In this document: in pieces, positions 1 to 11,154 of the stretch
Layout of the letters: each line of letters opens with the position of its first letter
Position numbering within the stretch: the stretch's first letter is position 1
Origin: SLRI01 sp942491185
Lineage (GTDB): Bacteria > Pseudomonadota > Alphaproteobacteria > Geminicoccales > Geminicoccaceae
Direction of reading: 5' to 3'
Assembly (NCBI GenBank): GCA_942491185.1
Contig: CALOAB010000004.1
Location: 354,186-418,185 of the forward strand
DNA length: 64,000 bases
Made by a program: the position numbers and the translations under genes
The notes under the pieces: model-generated
Told to the model about the DNA's origin: nothing
The model's input: only the letters and a program-made list of their open reading frames with translations
The model's database searches: none

Positions 1-639
1 GACCGCCGGTTTCCAGGCGGCAGGCAGGGTCGCGCGCAGGTTCCCTGTGCCACGCATCAGCACAACGACGAGCGTGAACGGCCAGCCATCGAGCAGAAAG
101 AGCCAGACGACATACCCCAGCACATCGCCCGATGCCCGCCCACCCATGCCGTCGGCGACCGTGTAGGCAGCGATCGCCACGCCGCAGCCGAGCGCCAGCA
201 GCAGCGGCTGCTTGCGCCCGAAGGTGTCCATTGCCGATTGACGTCCAGCGACGATCCAGATGCCGAGGCAGACGAGGATGACGGCGACAATCCCGAGCGG
301 GCTCAGCACCTCGCCAGCAACGGCGAGTGCGCCAAGGGCGACGAGCGGCGGCGCCACGCCGCGGGCGATCGGGTAGACATGGCTCAGATCGCCCACCCGG
401 TAGCCGCCGGCGAGCAGGAAGTAATAGGCCATGTGGGCGGCCACCGAGGCCAGCAACCAGGGCCAGGCCTCTACCGCCGGCACCGCCACGAACGGGACCA
501 GCGGCAACACCACCAGGCTCTGCGTCAGATTGACGATGGCAAGCCGGAGAAACGGGTCGCCACCCGACTTGACCAGCGCGTTCCAGCTCGCATGGAGCAC
601 CGCTGCGAGCAGCACCACCGAGAGCACGAGCGGGCTCAA
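1..639 (-). CDS. EamA/DMT-family transporter, 3' part outside window
   Basis: Reading leftwards from a TTG at 639 (an in-frame stop lies 9 bases upstream, so TTG 639 or GTG 627 must be the start) the frame stays open to the window edge, giving about 213 residues. They begin MSPLVLSVVLLAAVLHASWN and contain six or so hydrophobic segments, with the conserved HASWNALVKSGGDP start and a GDLSHVYPIARGVAPPLVAL segment typical of EamA (drug/metabolite) permeases of the inner membrane. The family is usually about 280-300 residues, so the last third lies beyond the edge. Substrate cannot be inferred. The gene is not listed by simple ATG-to-stop scans because it runs off the sequence. Confidence 0.8.
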   Translation of the reverse strand, partial: MSPLVLSVVLLAAVLHASWNALVKSGGDPFLRLAIVNLTQSLVVLPLVPFVAVPAVEAWPWLLASVAAHMAYYFLLAGGYRVGDLSHVYPIARGVAPPLVALGALAVAGEVLSPLGIVAVILVCLGIWIVAGRQSAMDTFGRKQPLLLALGCGVAIAAYTVADGMGGRASGDVLGYVVWLFLLDGWPFTLVVVLMRGTGNLRATLPAAWKPAV

Positions 640-713
640 GCAGCGTCATCCATAGGCTCAACCGTACCGTGACAGTTTCGTGGCAGCGCTCTTGCGCGCG
701 CCCCGGGTTGGCG

Positions 714-2072
714 TCAAGCCAGCCGCAACGCAAAACGCCCGGCCGAAGCCGGGCGTCTCGTAATACCTAGTAGAGCTGGCGTCAGGCCGCTTTGCGGGCC
801 GGACGGCGGCGGCGCTGCTGGCGGCCCGGGCCCGTCCTGGTCACGAGCGCCCTGCCGCGGCTGTTGCGGCTGCTGGCGCTGTTGTTGACGGGGCTGCTGC
901 CGGCTCGGCTGGCGCGGCTCCTGCCGCTCCGCCTCACCGCCCGGGCCGCGTCGGTCGATGATCTTCAGCGTTTGCCGGGTCAGCCGCTCGATGTCGCGCA
1001 GCGCCCGACGCTCGCTCGAATCGCAAAACGCGATGGCGATGCCCTCGGCACCGGCACGCGCCGTGCGGCCGATCCGGTGCACATAGGCTTCGGGCACGTC
1101 CGGCAGCTCGAAGTTCACGACATGGGTCACCGCGTCGACGTCGATGCCGCGCGCGGCGATGTCGGTCGCGACCAGCACACGCGAGCGGCCCGACTTGAAC
1201 CCGCCGAGCGCCCGCTCGCGCTGCGCCTGGGACTTGTTGCCGTGGATCGCCACGGCCGGAATCCCGGCAGCCTCGAGATGGCGGGTGACCTTGTCCGCGC
1301 CATGCTTGGTGCGGGTGAAGACCAGCGTTCGCTCGTAGCCGGGCTGGCGCAAGAGCTCGACCAGAAGGCTGCGCTTGCCGGAAGCGTCGACCAGATAGAC
1401 CGATTGCTCGACCCGCTCGGCCGTTGTGGCGACCGGCGCCACGCTGACCTCGATCGGGTCGGTCAGCATGTCACGCGCCAGCGAGCCGATATCCTTGGGC
1501 ATCGTGGCCGAGAAGAAGAGCGTCTGGCGCTGCCGCGGCAGCTTGGCCAGAATCCGCCGGATCGGCACGAGAAAGCCCAGATCCAGCATGTGGTCGGCCT
1601 CGTCGAGAACGACGATCTCGGTCCGGTCGAGGCGGAGCGTGCCGCCCTGCAGGTGGTCGAGCAGCCGGCCGGGCGTGGCCACCAGGACGTCGACGCCGCG
1701 CGACAATGCCCGGACCTGCGGGTTGTGCTTGACGCCACCGACGATGACGGCGACCGACGGCCGCATGTTCCGGCCGTAGGTCTCGAAGCTCGCCGCGATC
1801 TGTGCCGCGAGCTCGCGGGTCGGCGCCAGCACCAGGGCGCGGGCCTGGCGGTGCTGCGTCGGCTGCGGGTTGGTGACGAACAGGCGATGCAGGATCGGCA
1901 GCGCGAAGGCCGCGGTCTTGCCGGTGCCGGTCTGGGCGATGCCGAGCAGGTCGTTGCCGGCCATCACTGGTGCTATCGCCTTGGTCTGAATGGGGGTAGG
2001 CGTGGTGTAGCCCTCGGTCGTGAGGGCACGAAGCAGGGTCTCGGCCAAGCCGAAATCAGCAAATTGTGTCAA
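714..2072 (-). CDS. rhlE: DEAD-box ATP-dependent RNA helicase (RhlE type)
   Basis: Cytoplasmic RNA helicase for ribosome assembly, RNA turnover and cold adaptation. Counting from a TTG at 2072 (preceded by GAAAG; longer frame reaches 2147): Q motif PTPIQ near 25-29, Walker A AQTGTGKT at 46-53, PTREL at 84-88, TPGR near 133, DEAD at 157-160, SAT near 188, then the second RecA domain with HRIGRTARAG. A low-complexity Gln/Pro/Arg tail follows, as in RhlE. The last ~37 residues look wrong: the other frame ends GRQQRRRRPARKAA with a stop at 782-784, in front of a terminator, whereas this frame reads through that terminator to 714. I infer a single-base shift near 822-835. Confidence 0.9.
   Translation of the reverse strand: MTQFADFGLAETLLRALTTEGYTTPTPIQTKAIAPVMAGNDLLGIAQTGTGKTAAFALPILHRLFVTNPQPTQHRQARALVLAPTRELAAQIAASFETYGRNMRPSVAVIVGGVKHNPQVRALSRGVDVLVATPGRLLDHLQGGTLRLDRTEIVVLDEADHMLDLGFLVPIRRILAKLPRQRQTLFFSATMPKDIGSLARDMLTDPIEVSVAPVATTAERVEQSVYLVDASGKRSLLVELLRQPGYERTLVFTRTKHGADKVTRHLEAAGIPAVAIHGNKSQAQRERALGGFKSGRSRVLVATDIAARGIDVDAVTHVVNFELPDVPEAYVHRIGRTARAGAEGIAIAFCDSSERRALRDIERLTRQTLKIIDRRGPGGEAERQEPRQPSRQQPRQQQRQQPQQPRQGARDQDGPGPPAAPPPSGPQSGLTPALLGITRRPASAGRFALRLA
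735..756 (-). terminator. Rho-independent terminator of rhlE
   Basis: A perfect 9-bp stem (735-743 with 748-756) closes a TTCG tetraloop when read on the minus strand and is followed by TTTT. It sits about 26 bases after the stop expected for an unshifted rhlE (782-784) but inside the frame that runs on to 714. Confidence 0.8.
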
Positions 2073-2267
2073 GAGAGTGCTTTCAAGTACGACCGCGCGC
2101 CGCCACCTCGGGCAGGCGTCCAAACGGCCATGATGAACGTGACGCACCCCGCGTATCTGGGCGGTCGGGAGATGTGTATCAGGGGGCTCAACAGATAAGG
2201 CTTCCGACCAAAAAAAGGTCGACGCCCTTCACGCGGCTGGAGCCACAGGACCGGTATTCGGTGACGA

Positions 2268-2297
2268 CTTATGTGCAGATGAGTCGAGAAAAGTCAA
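2268..2297 (-). promoter_or_regulatory. Candidate sigma70 promoter and long leader of rhlE
   Basis: On the minus strand TTGACT (2292-2297) and CATAAG (2268-2273) are separated by 18 bases, in an AT-richer stretch. Transcription from here would give a leader of about 190 nt before the proposed start at 2072. The leader contains a hairpin CGACC-A7-GGTCG (2205-2221). Long structured leaders are known for cold-shock helicases; the regulatory role is inference. Confidence 0.35.
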
Positions 2298-2360
2298 GGT
2301 TTTGCAACCGATGAGCAACGCGCGATTGCCGCAATGGCGGCTCCGATTGCAACGAACGCC

Positions 2361-2594
2361 TCAGTCGCGCGGCAGCAGGAAGATCGCGGTGCCCATGGCG
2401 AGGCTGCCGAAGGTGACGGCGAATCCGGCGGCGAGCAGGATCAGTGCCGTGAGCTCGAGCCCGTTGCCGAACAGCAGGTCGCCGAGCTGCGCCACGTTCG
2501 CCCGGATCAGGAAGGCGAGCAGCAGCCAGCCCGCCGCCATGCCCATGACACAGTTCTTGGCCAGATAGACGAGCAGCCGGCGATCATCGGGCAT
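2361..2594 (-). CDS. Small two-helix membrane protein, unknown function
   Basis: A 77-residue protein starting MPDDRRLLVYLAKNCVMGMA with two predicted transmembrane segments (about 14-31 and 41-71) joined by a short polar loop, and ending LLPRD. A longer open frame upstream exists but its composition is non-protein-like and it overlaps the neighbouring acetyltransferase gene, so I chose the ATG at 2594. Similar short two-helix proteins are common and uncharacterised in alphaproteobacteria. No function can be assigned from sequence; it lies between rhlE and a GNAT gene, all on the same strand. Confidence 0.6.
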   Translation of the reverse strand: MPDDRRLLVYLAKNCVMGMAAGWLLLAFLIRANVAQLGDLLFGNGLELTALILLAAGFAVTFGSLAMGTAIFLLPRD

Positions 2595-2670
2595 CGAGCA
2601 CCGCTCCGCGGGCGAGGGGGCCCGGCACGCAGCCGGGCAAGAGTCACATGGGACTGCGAGACACGCGCGA

Positions 2671-3123
2671 TCAATCGGCCTCGGCCGCCTCGTTGGCCAC
2701 CGTCCCGGGATCCAGATCGAGCCGCATCGGCGAAGCGACACTGCCGTCCGGACCGCTGTCATCGCCGTCGATCGCGAACCCCAGCCGCGCGTAGATCGGC
2801 CGCGCATAGGCCGAGGCGTTGACGGTCAAGCGGTGCACCGGTGGGTCGAGCGCCACGAGATGCGCCTGAACGGCACCGAGCAGCCGCCGTGCGATACCCT
2901 GGCCCTGCCAATCGACATGGGTGAAGAGCAGGGTCAAATGCCGGGTCCCGGCCGGCCGGCCGGCCGGTCCACGCAGCTCGGCATAGCCGACGGTGACGGG
3001 CTCACGTCCGCCCGTCTCCGCGCACCACGCCACCGCCCCGTCGCCGAGGCGCTCGCGCAGCGCCCGCTCGGTCACATACATGCGAAACGCCACCCGTCCG
3101 GCCGACCCGAGCGTCGGGGCCAC
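2671..3123 (-). CDS. GNAT-family N-acetyltransferase, start codon unclear
   Basis: 150 residues from GTG 3123 with a GNAT core: LTLLFTHVDWQGQGIARRLL (the acetyl-CoA pyrophosphate loop Q-G-x-G-x-A/R) and the C-terminal NASAYARPIYARLGF segment. The family N-terminus is missing from this start, but the same frame continues upstream to 3228 and encodes a typical first strand and helix (LLRRATSADARRVARLIEPG). No ATG, GTG or TTG is available there, only CTG at 3195, and a TGA at 3229-3231 lies within a palindromic repeat. So the natural start has either been lost by insertion of the repeat or is a rare codon. Substrate unknown. Confidence 0.7.
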   Translation of the reverse strand: MAPTLGSAGRVAFRMYVTERALRERLGDGAVAWCAETGGREPVTVGYAELRGPAGRPAGTRHLTLLFTHVDWQGQGIARRLLGAVQAHLVALDPPVHRLTVNASAYARPIYARLGFAIDGDDSGPDGSVASPMRLDLDPGTVANEAAEAD

Positions 3124-3224
3124 GAAGCGCGCGAAGCCGGGCTCGATCAGCCGGGCGACACGACGCGCATCGGCACTGGTCGCCCGCCTGAGCAGGATCG
3201 ACGGCGCGGTGTCAGGCGCAGGGC

Positions 3225-3279
3225 GGTGTCAGACACCTTTGATTTCGACAGTAGTTTCAGACACCTGCGATCAGACACC
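3225..3279. repeat. Cluster of GGTGTCAGACACC-type palindrome and half sites
   Basis: GGTGTCAGACACC (3225-3237) is a perfect palindrome around one base. TCAGACACC recurs at 3257-3265 and 3271-3279. The last copy supplies the TGA stop of the DUF1330 gene and the first overlaps the upstream end of the GNAT frame. This resembles REP-type intergenic elements. Confidence 0.6.
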
Positions 3280-3561
3280 GTCGACAATGGTGATCTCGAC
3301 GACGCCCCCACCGTCGCGGCGGAATTGGGCGGCCGCCTGGTACTCGGCCGAGTGGAAGCAGCCGCGCGCCGCCTCCAGGCTCGGAAACGCGATCACCACG
3401 AAGCGGCTGAACGCCTCTGGCCCCTCGAGCACCTCGTGCTGCCCGCCGCGGGCCAGCACGCGACCGCCATGGCGCTCCAGAATGCCGGGCACCTGGCTCG
3501 CATAACGCGCATATTGCTCGGCATCATCGACGCGCGCTCGCGCCAGCCAATAGGCCGCCAT
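3271..3561 (-). CDS. DUF1330 family protein
   Basis: 96 residues from the ATG at 3561: MAAYWLARARVDDAEQYARY opens a ferredoxin-like alpha/beta fold, continuing with ILERHGGRVLARGGQHEVLEG and VVIAFPSLEAARGCFHSAEY, which are the usual landmarks of DUF1330 (small dimeric proteins of unknown role, cytoplasmic). Length matches the family (about 95). Downstream on the same strand is the GNAT gene, separated by the palindromic repeat cluster. The stop codon lies inside one copy of that repeat. Confidence 0.8.
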   Translation of the reverse strand: MAAYWLARARVDDAEQYARYASQVPGILERHGGRVLARGGQHEVLEGPEAFSRFVVIAFPSLEAARGCFHSAEYQAAAQFRRDGGGVVEITIVDGV

Positions 3562-3691
3562 CAGGACTCTCCTCGCTTGCCGACGCCATTGGGAGGAAAA
3601 ATTCGGCTGTCCTCTTGCCGGCTTGGTGCTTATTTTCCACGGACATGCGGCGCATGACCAGCCGCGAGTGACACATGTTGGGGAGGAAGCG

Positions 3692-4036
3692 ATGCGGCGA
3701 GCTTTGACGATCGGGACATTGGCACTGGCGGCGGCCTGCGTGGCGGCACCGGCGGCGGCCATCGAGACCACCGCCGATCTGCGTGATGCCTGCGCCGCCG
3801 ATGACGTGGCCACGCGCAATCTCTGCTTCGGCTACATCAAGGGCGCCGGCCAGCTCTATATCGAGCTCATCCGCGCCAATGTGATCCCCCAGATCGCCTG
3901 CGCCGACCCGGTGCCGACCATGGAGGTCATCCGCGTGTCCGTTGTCGAGTGGATCGATGCCAATCCCGAGCATGCCGACGATCGCGCCATCGACGGCCTG
4001 ATGCAGGCGTCGGCAGAGATCTGGCCATGCGAATGA
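3692..4036 (+). CDS. Secreted Rap1a/Tai-immunity-like protein
   Basis: 114 residues. The ATG at 3692 follows a strong GGGAGGAAG ribosome site. Residues 1-22 form a signal peptide (MRRALTIGTLALAAACVAAP, cleavage near AAA). The mature part has the pattern of the Rap1a/Tai family: CFGYIKGAGQLYIE, then CADPVPTMEVIRVSVVEWIDANPEHADDRA and a terminal WPC, with cysteines likely forming disulfides in the periplasm. Members include type VI effector immunity proteins, but many in alphaproteobacteria stand alone with no effector nearby, as here, so an immunity role is not claimed. Confidence 0.65.
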   Translation: MRRALTIGTLALAAACVAAPAAAIETTADLRDACAADDVATRNLCFGYIKGAGQLYIELIRANVIPQIACADPVPTMEVIRVSVVEWIDANPEHADDRAIDGLMQASAEIWPCE

Positions 4037-4077
4037 CCATTGGCCACCAGCCAGCCAGACGAATGAGAGGACCCGAC

Positions 4078-4314
4078 ATGCCAGCCATTGCCCGAACCAC
4101 CAAGCTGCTCACCGTCATCGTGCTCGCCGGCACGCTCACGGCCTGCGCCGTCGACCGGCAGACCGGCGAGCGGACCGGCACCGCTGCCGCCGTCGGCGCC
4201 GCCTCGGGCGCCGCAGTCGGCCTGCTCACCGGCGATTTCCTGGCGAGCACGCTGACCGGTGCTGCCGCCGGCGCCGCGGGCGGCTTCGTCTACGACCAGA
4301 TCGAGAAGCGCTAG
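4078..4314 (+). CDS. Glycine-zipper lipoprotein
   Basis: 78 residues starting MPAIARTTKLLTVIVLAGTL, with a lipobox LTAC (lipidation Cys near residue 23) followed by DRQTGERTG and a glycine/alanine-rich helix (AAAVGAASGAAVGLLTGDFL and GAAAGAAGGF), ending YDQIEKR. This is the arrangement of small glycine-zipper outer-membrane lipoproteins of the YMGG/OmpA-like class. It lies 41 bases after the Rap1a-like gene with a GAGAGG ribosome site, so the two may share a transcript, and a hairpin follows at 4325-4353. Confidence 0.75.
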   Translation: MPAIARTTKLLTVIVLAGTLTACAVDRQTGERTGTAAAVGAASGAAVGLLTGDFLASTLTGAAAGAAGGFVYDQIEKR

Positions 4315-4324
4315 CAGGACCGCC

Positions 4325-4353
4325 GACGGCCGGACCGCAGAGGTCCGGCCGTC
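4325..4353. terminator. Bidirectional terminator hairpin between lipoprotein gene and acnA
   Basis: A perfect 12-bp inverted repeat (4325-4336 with 4342-4353) encloses a 5-base loop. It lies between two convergent genes (stops at 4314 and 4361). There is no long T-run on either side, so termination strength is uncertain. Confidence 0.65.
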
Positions 4354-4360
4354 TCGTGCC

Positions 4361-7090
<2,730 letters not shown>

Positions 7091-7174
7091 AACCCTGCCG
7101 CTTGGCGTTGGCGGCCTTATAGGCGTGCGGCTCGTCGAGCAAAAGGGCCGTGGTGTGTCGAGGACCGCTCGGCC

Positions 7175-8157
7175 TCAGCCGCCGACCACGTTGGGGATCG
7201 GCCGGCCGGCGAAGCAGGCATCGAGATTGTCGAGACAGCGAAAGCCCATGGCGTTCCGCGTCTCCAGGGTGGCACTGCCGATATGCGGCAAGAAAAAGGC
7301 ATTGGGCAGATCGAGATAGCGCCGGTCGAAGTCCGGCTCGTTCTTGAAGACGTCGAGCCCGGCAGCGAACAACCGGCCGCTCTCGAGCGCTGCGATCAAG
7401 GCGTCGTCGTCGACCAGCGTGCCGCGGGCGGTGTTGACCAGGACAGCGCCCTCCGGCAGCAGCCGCAACCGCTCTTCATTGATCATGTTGGCGTTCTCGG
7501 CCGTCGCCGGACAGTTGAGCGACAGAAAGTGTGCTGCGGGCAACAGGGTTTCCACTGTCTCATGGTATGTGGCTCCGGCTTCCTCCTCGGCGACGAGACG
7601 GGAACGATTATGGTAATGAATCGTCAACCCAAAAGCACGGGCGCGGGTCGCGACGGCGCGACCGATGCGGCCCATGCCGACAATGCCGAGGACGCGCCCT
7701 TGCAAGCCACGGCCGAGCAACTCCGTCGGCGTCCAGCGCGCCCAGTCGCCGCGCCGCATCAGCGACTGGCTCTCGCCACGCGCCGGCTCGCCGCCAGGAG
7801 GCACAGCATGGCGATGTCCGCCGTGGCCTCGGTGAGCACGTCGGGCGTGTTGGTGACGATGATCCCGGCCCGGCGCGCCGCCGCCACATCGATATGGTCG
7901 TGACCGACCGAGAAGGTGGCCATGATACGGATCGAGGCCGGCAGGGCTTCGAGCATCGCCGCCGTCCAGCGCTCGGTCGGGCAGGTGAGGATTCCATCAG
8001 CACCGTTGGCACCGTCGACCAGAGCGTCGCCCTCGAGCACCGCATCGGTGGCATTCCAGCGCACCTCGTAGTCCCGCTCCAGCCGCGCCTCGACCGCCTC
8101 CGGCAAGCGTCGGGTGACAAAAACCACAGGCTTCGTGGACAAGGCGCTGACTCCCAT
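7175..8157 (-). pseudogene. D-2-hydroxyacid dehydrogenase, frame-broken
   Basis: Two overlapping frames together encode one full-length (about 325-residue) NAD(P)-dependent 2-hydroxyacid dehydrogenase of the glyoxylate/hydroxypyruvate reductase type. The first (8157 to about 7780) carries the substrate domain, FSVGHDHIDVAAARRAGI and VLTEATADIAMLCLLAASRR. The second (about 7780 to 7175) resumes at GESQSLMRRGDWARW and carries the Rossmann GIVGMGRIGRAVA, the catalytic Arg (NTARGTLVD), Glu (GLDVFKNEP) and His (LPHIGSAT). The shift lies at 7776-7782 in a GC run and needs one extra base to repair. Every catalytic residue is intact, so this may be a sequencing error rather than a dead gene. Confidence 0.85.
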
Positions 8158-8240
8158 CGCTTGGCTGCTCTATCTAGCAAGAATGCAAGTCACGGACCGG
8201 CCACGCTTGTCGATCCGCGGCAAAAAGATTGGAAACGCCG

Positions 8241-9065
8241 ATGACCAACAATCGCAGCATAAGCGTGCTCGCCCTGGCGCTCGGCGCCGTGGTCGCCCAG
8301 CCGGTGGTTGCGGCGCAACCTGCTGCCGCCGCCGTCGAGCTGCTCTCGCATCGCGCTGCCTACCGGTTGAGCCTGGCCGAGGGCTCGAGCGCAACAGGCG
8401 GTGTCGCGGCGGTGCGCGGCGGGCTGGTCATCGAATGGCGCGATTCCTGCGCCGGCGCCATCAGCAATCAGCGGCTCGGCTTCATCGCCAGCCTCGAGGA
8501 GGGTGGCGACTCCACCTACGATGTCCGCTTCTCGAGCTGGGAATCGCCGGACAACAAGCAGCTGCGCTTCACCGTCCGCTCGTTCGACGACGGCTATCTC
8601 TTCGAGGAGTTCCGCGGTGAGGCCTCGCTGGACGATGCCGGCGCCGGGTTGGCGGCCTTCTCCGAGCCGCCGGGCGAGGAGCTGGCGCTGCCGCGCGGCA
8701 CGCTCTTCCCGTCGGAGCACCTGCGCCAGCTGATCATCGGTGCCGAGCGGGGCGAAGTGGTGATCAGCCACGAGGTCTTCGACGGCTCCGGCCCGGAGGG
8801 ACTGAGCCAGGTCACGGCGGTGATCGGCAAGAGCAGGCCGGCGCCGGTGGATGGCGACGAGAGCGGCAAGCTGCGCTGGCCGGTCACGCTCGCCTATTAC
8901 GAAGCCCATGGGGCCGACGACATGCCGGTCTTCGAGATCGCCTTCCAGCTCAGCGATCGCGGCGTGATGCACGATCTGGTGCTCGACTATGGCGACTTCA
9001 CCCTCGAGGGCGAGCTCCAGCAGCTCGACACGTTCGCGGCGCCGGAGTGCCAGACGGACCGCTAG
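8241..9065 (+). CDS. eipB: EipB-type periplasmic envelope integrity protein (DUF1849)
   Basis: 274 residues from ATG 8241 (GGAAA ribosome site). A signal peptide ends near VVAAQPAAAA; the mature protein opens VELLSHRAAYRLSL and has the family's DSCAGAISNQRLGF and STYDVRFSSWESPDNKQLRFTVR stretches. Two cysteines, one in DSCAG and one near the C-terminus (APECQ), match the disulfide known for Brucella EipB, a conserved alphaproteobacterial beta-spiral protein needed for envelope integrity. The stop codon overlaps that of the convergent ROK kinase (9062-9065). Confidence 0.85.
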   Translation: MTNNRSISVLALALGAVVAQPVVAAQPAAAAVELLSHRAAYRLSLAEGSSATGGVAAVRGGLVIEWRDSCAGAISNQRLGFIASLEEGGDSTYDVRFSSWESPDNKQLRFTVRSFDDGYLFEEFRGEASLDDAGAGLAAFSEPPGEELALPRGTLFPSEHLRQLIIGAERGEVVISHEVFDGSGPEGLSQVTAVIGKSRPAPVDGDESGKLRWPVTLAYYEAHGADDMPVFEIAFQLSDRGVMHDLVLDYGDFTLEGELQQLDTFAAPECQTDR

Positions 9066-9988
9066 GGCGTCGCGGACGCCCGCCCCAGATCACGACCGAG
9101 CCAAGCCGCCCCACGCACGCCCGAGCTGTCGCCGAAGACCGGCGGCAAGAGCCGCGTGTCGACCCGGTCCGAGAAGACGTAGTCCAGCAGCTTTGGCGGC
9201 ACGGCGGCGTAGAGCCGCTGGATATTCGAGACCCCGCCGCCGAGCACGATGACCTCCGGGTCGATGATGTTGATGACATGCGCCAGGCCGCGCGCCAGCC
9301 GGTCGGCGTGCCGGTCGAGGGTGGCCGTGGCCTCTGCATCACCAGCATCGGCGGCGGCGACCACCTCGGGTCCGCTCAGCTTGGTGCCCGTCACCCGCGC
9401 GTGATCGGCGGCCATGCCGACACCCGACAGCCAGGTCTCGATGCAGCCATGCAGGCCGCAATAGCAGGCCGGTCCCGGCCGCTCGTCGTCCCTGGGCCAG
9501 GGCAGCGGGTTGTGGCCCCATTCGCCGGAGATGGCGTTGCCGCCTTTGAGCACCCGGCCGCCGACCACGATGCCGCCGCCGACCCCGGTGCCGAGGATGA
9601 CCGTGAAGACGATGTCGGCGCCCGCCCCGGCACCGTCGGTGGCCTCGGACAGCGCCAGGCAGTTGGCGTCATTGGCAAAGGCCACCTGCCGGCCGAGCCG
9701 GGCCATGAAGTCGCGATCCAGCGGCCGGTCGTTCAACCAGACCGAGTTGGCGTTCTTGATCAGCCCGGTGGCGGGCGAGATGGCACCCGGATGGCCGATG
9801 CCGACGGTGGTCTCAGTGCCGAGCTCGGCCTCGACGGCCCGGACCATCGATGCCATCGCCTCGAGCGTCGCGTCGTAGTCGCCGCGCGGCGTCGGCTGAC
9901 GGCGACGAACGACCTCCTTGCCCGCCTCGTCGAGCGCTACGATCTCGATCTTGGTGCCGCCGAGATCGATCCCGATCGCCACTGTCAT
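9062..9988 (-). CDS. ROK-family sugar kinase (fructokinase-like)
   Basis: 308 residues from an ATG at 9988 preceded by GAGGCGGGG. Landmarks: N-terminal phosphate loop GIDLGGTKIEIVALD, VGIGHPGAISPATG, NDANCLALSEA with the catalytic Asp, LGTGVGGGIV, and the ROK zinc signature GEWGHNPLPW then CYCGLHGCIETWLSG. The C-terminal VIVLGGGVSN completes the fold. It phosphorylates a hexose (fructose, glucose or an N-acyl amino sugar; the CxCGxxGCxE motif does not decide). It is divergent from the Gfo/Idh/MocA-ThuA pair, which also handles sugars, with 110 bases between the starts. Confidence 0.88.
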   Translation of the reverse strand: MTVAIGIDLGGTKIEIVALDEAGKEVVRRRQPTPRGDYDATLEAMASMVRAVEAELGTETTVGIGHPGAISPATGLIKNANSVWLNDRPLDRDFMARLGRQVAFANDANCLALSEATDGAGAGADIVFTVILGTGVGGGIVVGGRVLKGGNAISGEWGHNPLPWPRDDERPGPACYCGLHGCIETWLSGVGMAADHARVTGTKLSGPEVVAAADAGDAEATATLDRHADRLARGLAHVINIIDPEVIVLGGGVSNIQRLYAAVPPKLLDYVFSDRVDTRLLPPVFGDSSGVRGAAWLGRDLGRASATP

Positions 9989-10098
9989 CCCCGCCTCCCG
10001 TCTTCTTCCTCGCCGCACGCTCGTTCTTCCGGAAACACCTCGTAAACGCACCAGCCAAGCTTTAGAAGGCCAGAGCATAAGCGAACGTGCGAGGATAC

Positions 10099-11154
10099 AT
10101 GGTCAAGCTGGTGCAGATCGGCCTCGGTGGCTGGGGTCGGAATTGGGCCGAGGAGGTCCTGCCGACGGTGCCCGGCATCGAGATGGTCGGCTTCGTCGAC
10201 GCCGATCCGGCGATGCGCAAGCTCGCGGCCACCAAGCTGAAGCTGAAGGACGCCCAGCTCTTCGCCTCGCTCGACGCGGCGGTGACCGCGGCACAGGCCC
10301 AGGCGGCCCTGGTCGTCGTGCCGCTCGCGGCGCACGCGACGGTGACCCGCGACGTGCTGGCGCACGGCCTGCACGCGCTGGTCGAGAAGCCGTTCACCGA
10401 GACGCTCGGCGAAGCCAAGGCATTGGTCGAGCAGGCCCATGCCGCCGGGCTGAAGCTCATGGTCAGCCAGAACTACCGCCATTTCCCGACACCGCTGACC
10501 TTTCGCCGCCTGGTCACCGAGGGCGAGCTCGGCCATGTGGCCTCGATCGCCGTCGATTTCTGGAAGATGTTCGACGAGCACTACCGCTACTTCTTCCTCG
10601 CCGAGCCGCTGCTCTCCGACATGGCGATCCACCATTTCGACCTGATGCGCTTCATCCTCGACGACGAGCCGGTGGCCGTGAGCACGATGAGCTGGAGCGA
10701 GCCCGAGACGCCTTACGAGGGCCGACCGGCCGCCGCAGCGCTGATCCGCTTCGCCAAGGGCGTGGTGGTCAGCTATCGCGGCACCTGGATCAGCCGCGGC
10801 CCGGACACGGTCTGGGGCGCCGACTGGCGGATCGACGGCAGCAAGGCCGCAGCGCTCGGCACGTTTCGCGGCAATGCCGGCGACCGCCGCGGCGAGGACC
10901 GGGTGACGCTCTACAGCACCGCTGAGAGCTCGACGCCCGCCACCCTGGACGCCGCCCCGTTCACCGACCGCGCCGGCGCCTTGGCCGGGTTTCGCGACTG
11001 GGTCCAAACGGACCGGGCGAAGCCGGGGCTGAGCACGGCCGAGGACAACCTCTCGAGCCTGGCGCTGATGCACGCCGCCATCCTGTCGGCGGCCGAGGGC
11101 GGCCGGCTCGTCAGCATCGCCGAGATCATGGCCAGCCGGGAGGGCGCCGCATGA
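10099..11154 (+). CDS. Gfo/Idh/MocA-family oxidoreductase
   Basis: 351 residues, ATG 10099 after GAGGATAC. N-terminal Rossmann domain: MVKLVQIGLGGWGRNWAEEV (GxGxxG-like), LVEKPFTETLGEA with the family EKP motif at the cofactor, and SQNYRHFPTPLTFRRL. The C-terminal domain has LLSDMAIHHFDLMRFIL with the conserved His pair and WGADWRIDGSKAAALG. These enzymes oxidise sugars, inositols or their derivatives with NAD(P). The stop overlaps the ThuA start by 4 bases (ATGA), so the two are translationally coupled and probably act on the same substrate. Confidence 0.88.
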   Translation: MVKLVQIGLGGWGRNWAEEVLPTVPGIEMVGFVDADPAMRKLAATKLKLKDAQLFASLDAAVTAAQAQAALVVVPLAAHATVTRDVLAHGLHALVEKPFTETLGEAKALVEQAHAAGLKLMVSQNYRHFPTPLTFRRLVTEGELGHVASIAVDFWKMFDEHYRYFFLAEPLLSDMAIHHFDLMRFILDDEPVAVSTMSWSEPETPYEGRPAAAALIRFAKGVVVSYRGTWISRGPDTVWGADWRIDGSKAAALGTFRGNAGDRRGEDRVTLYSTAESSTPATLDAAPFTDRAGALAGFRDWVQTDRAKPGLSTAEDNLSSLALMHAAILSAAEGGRLVSIAEIMASREGAA

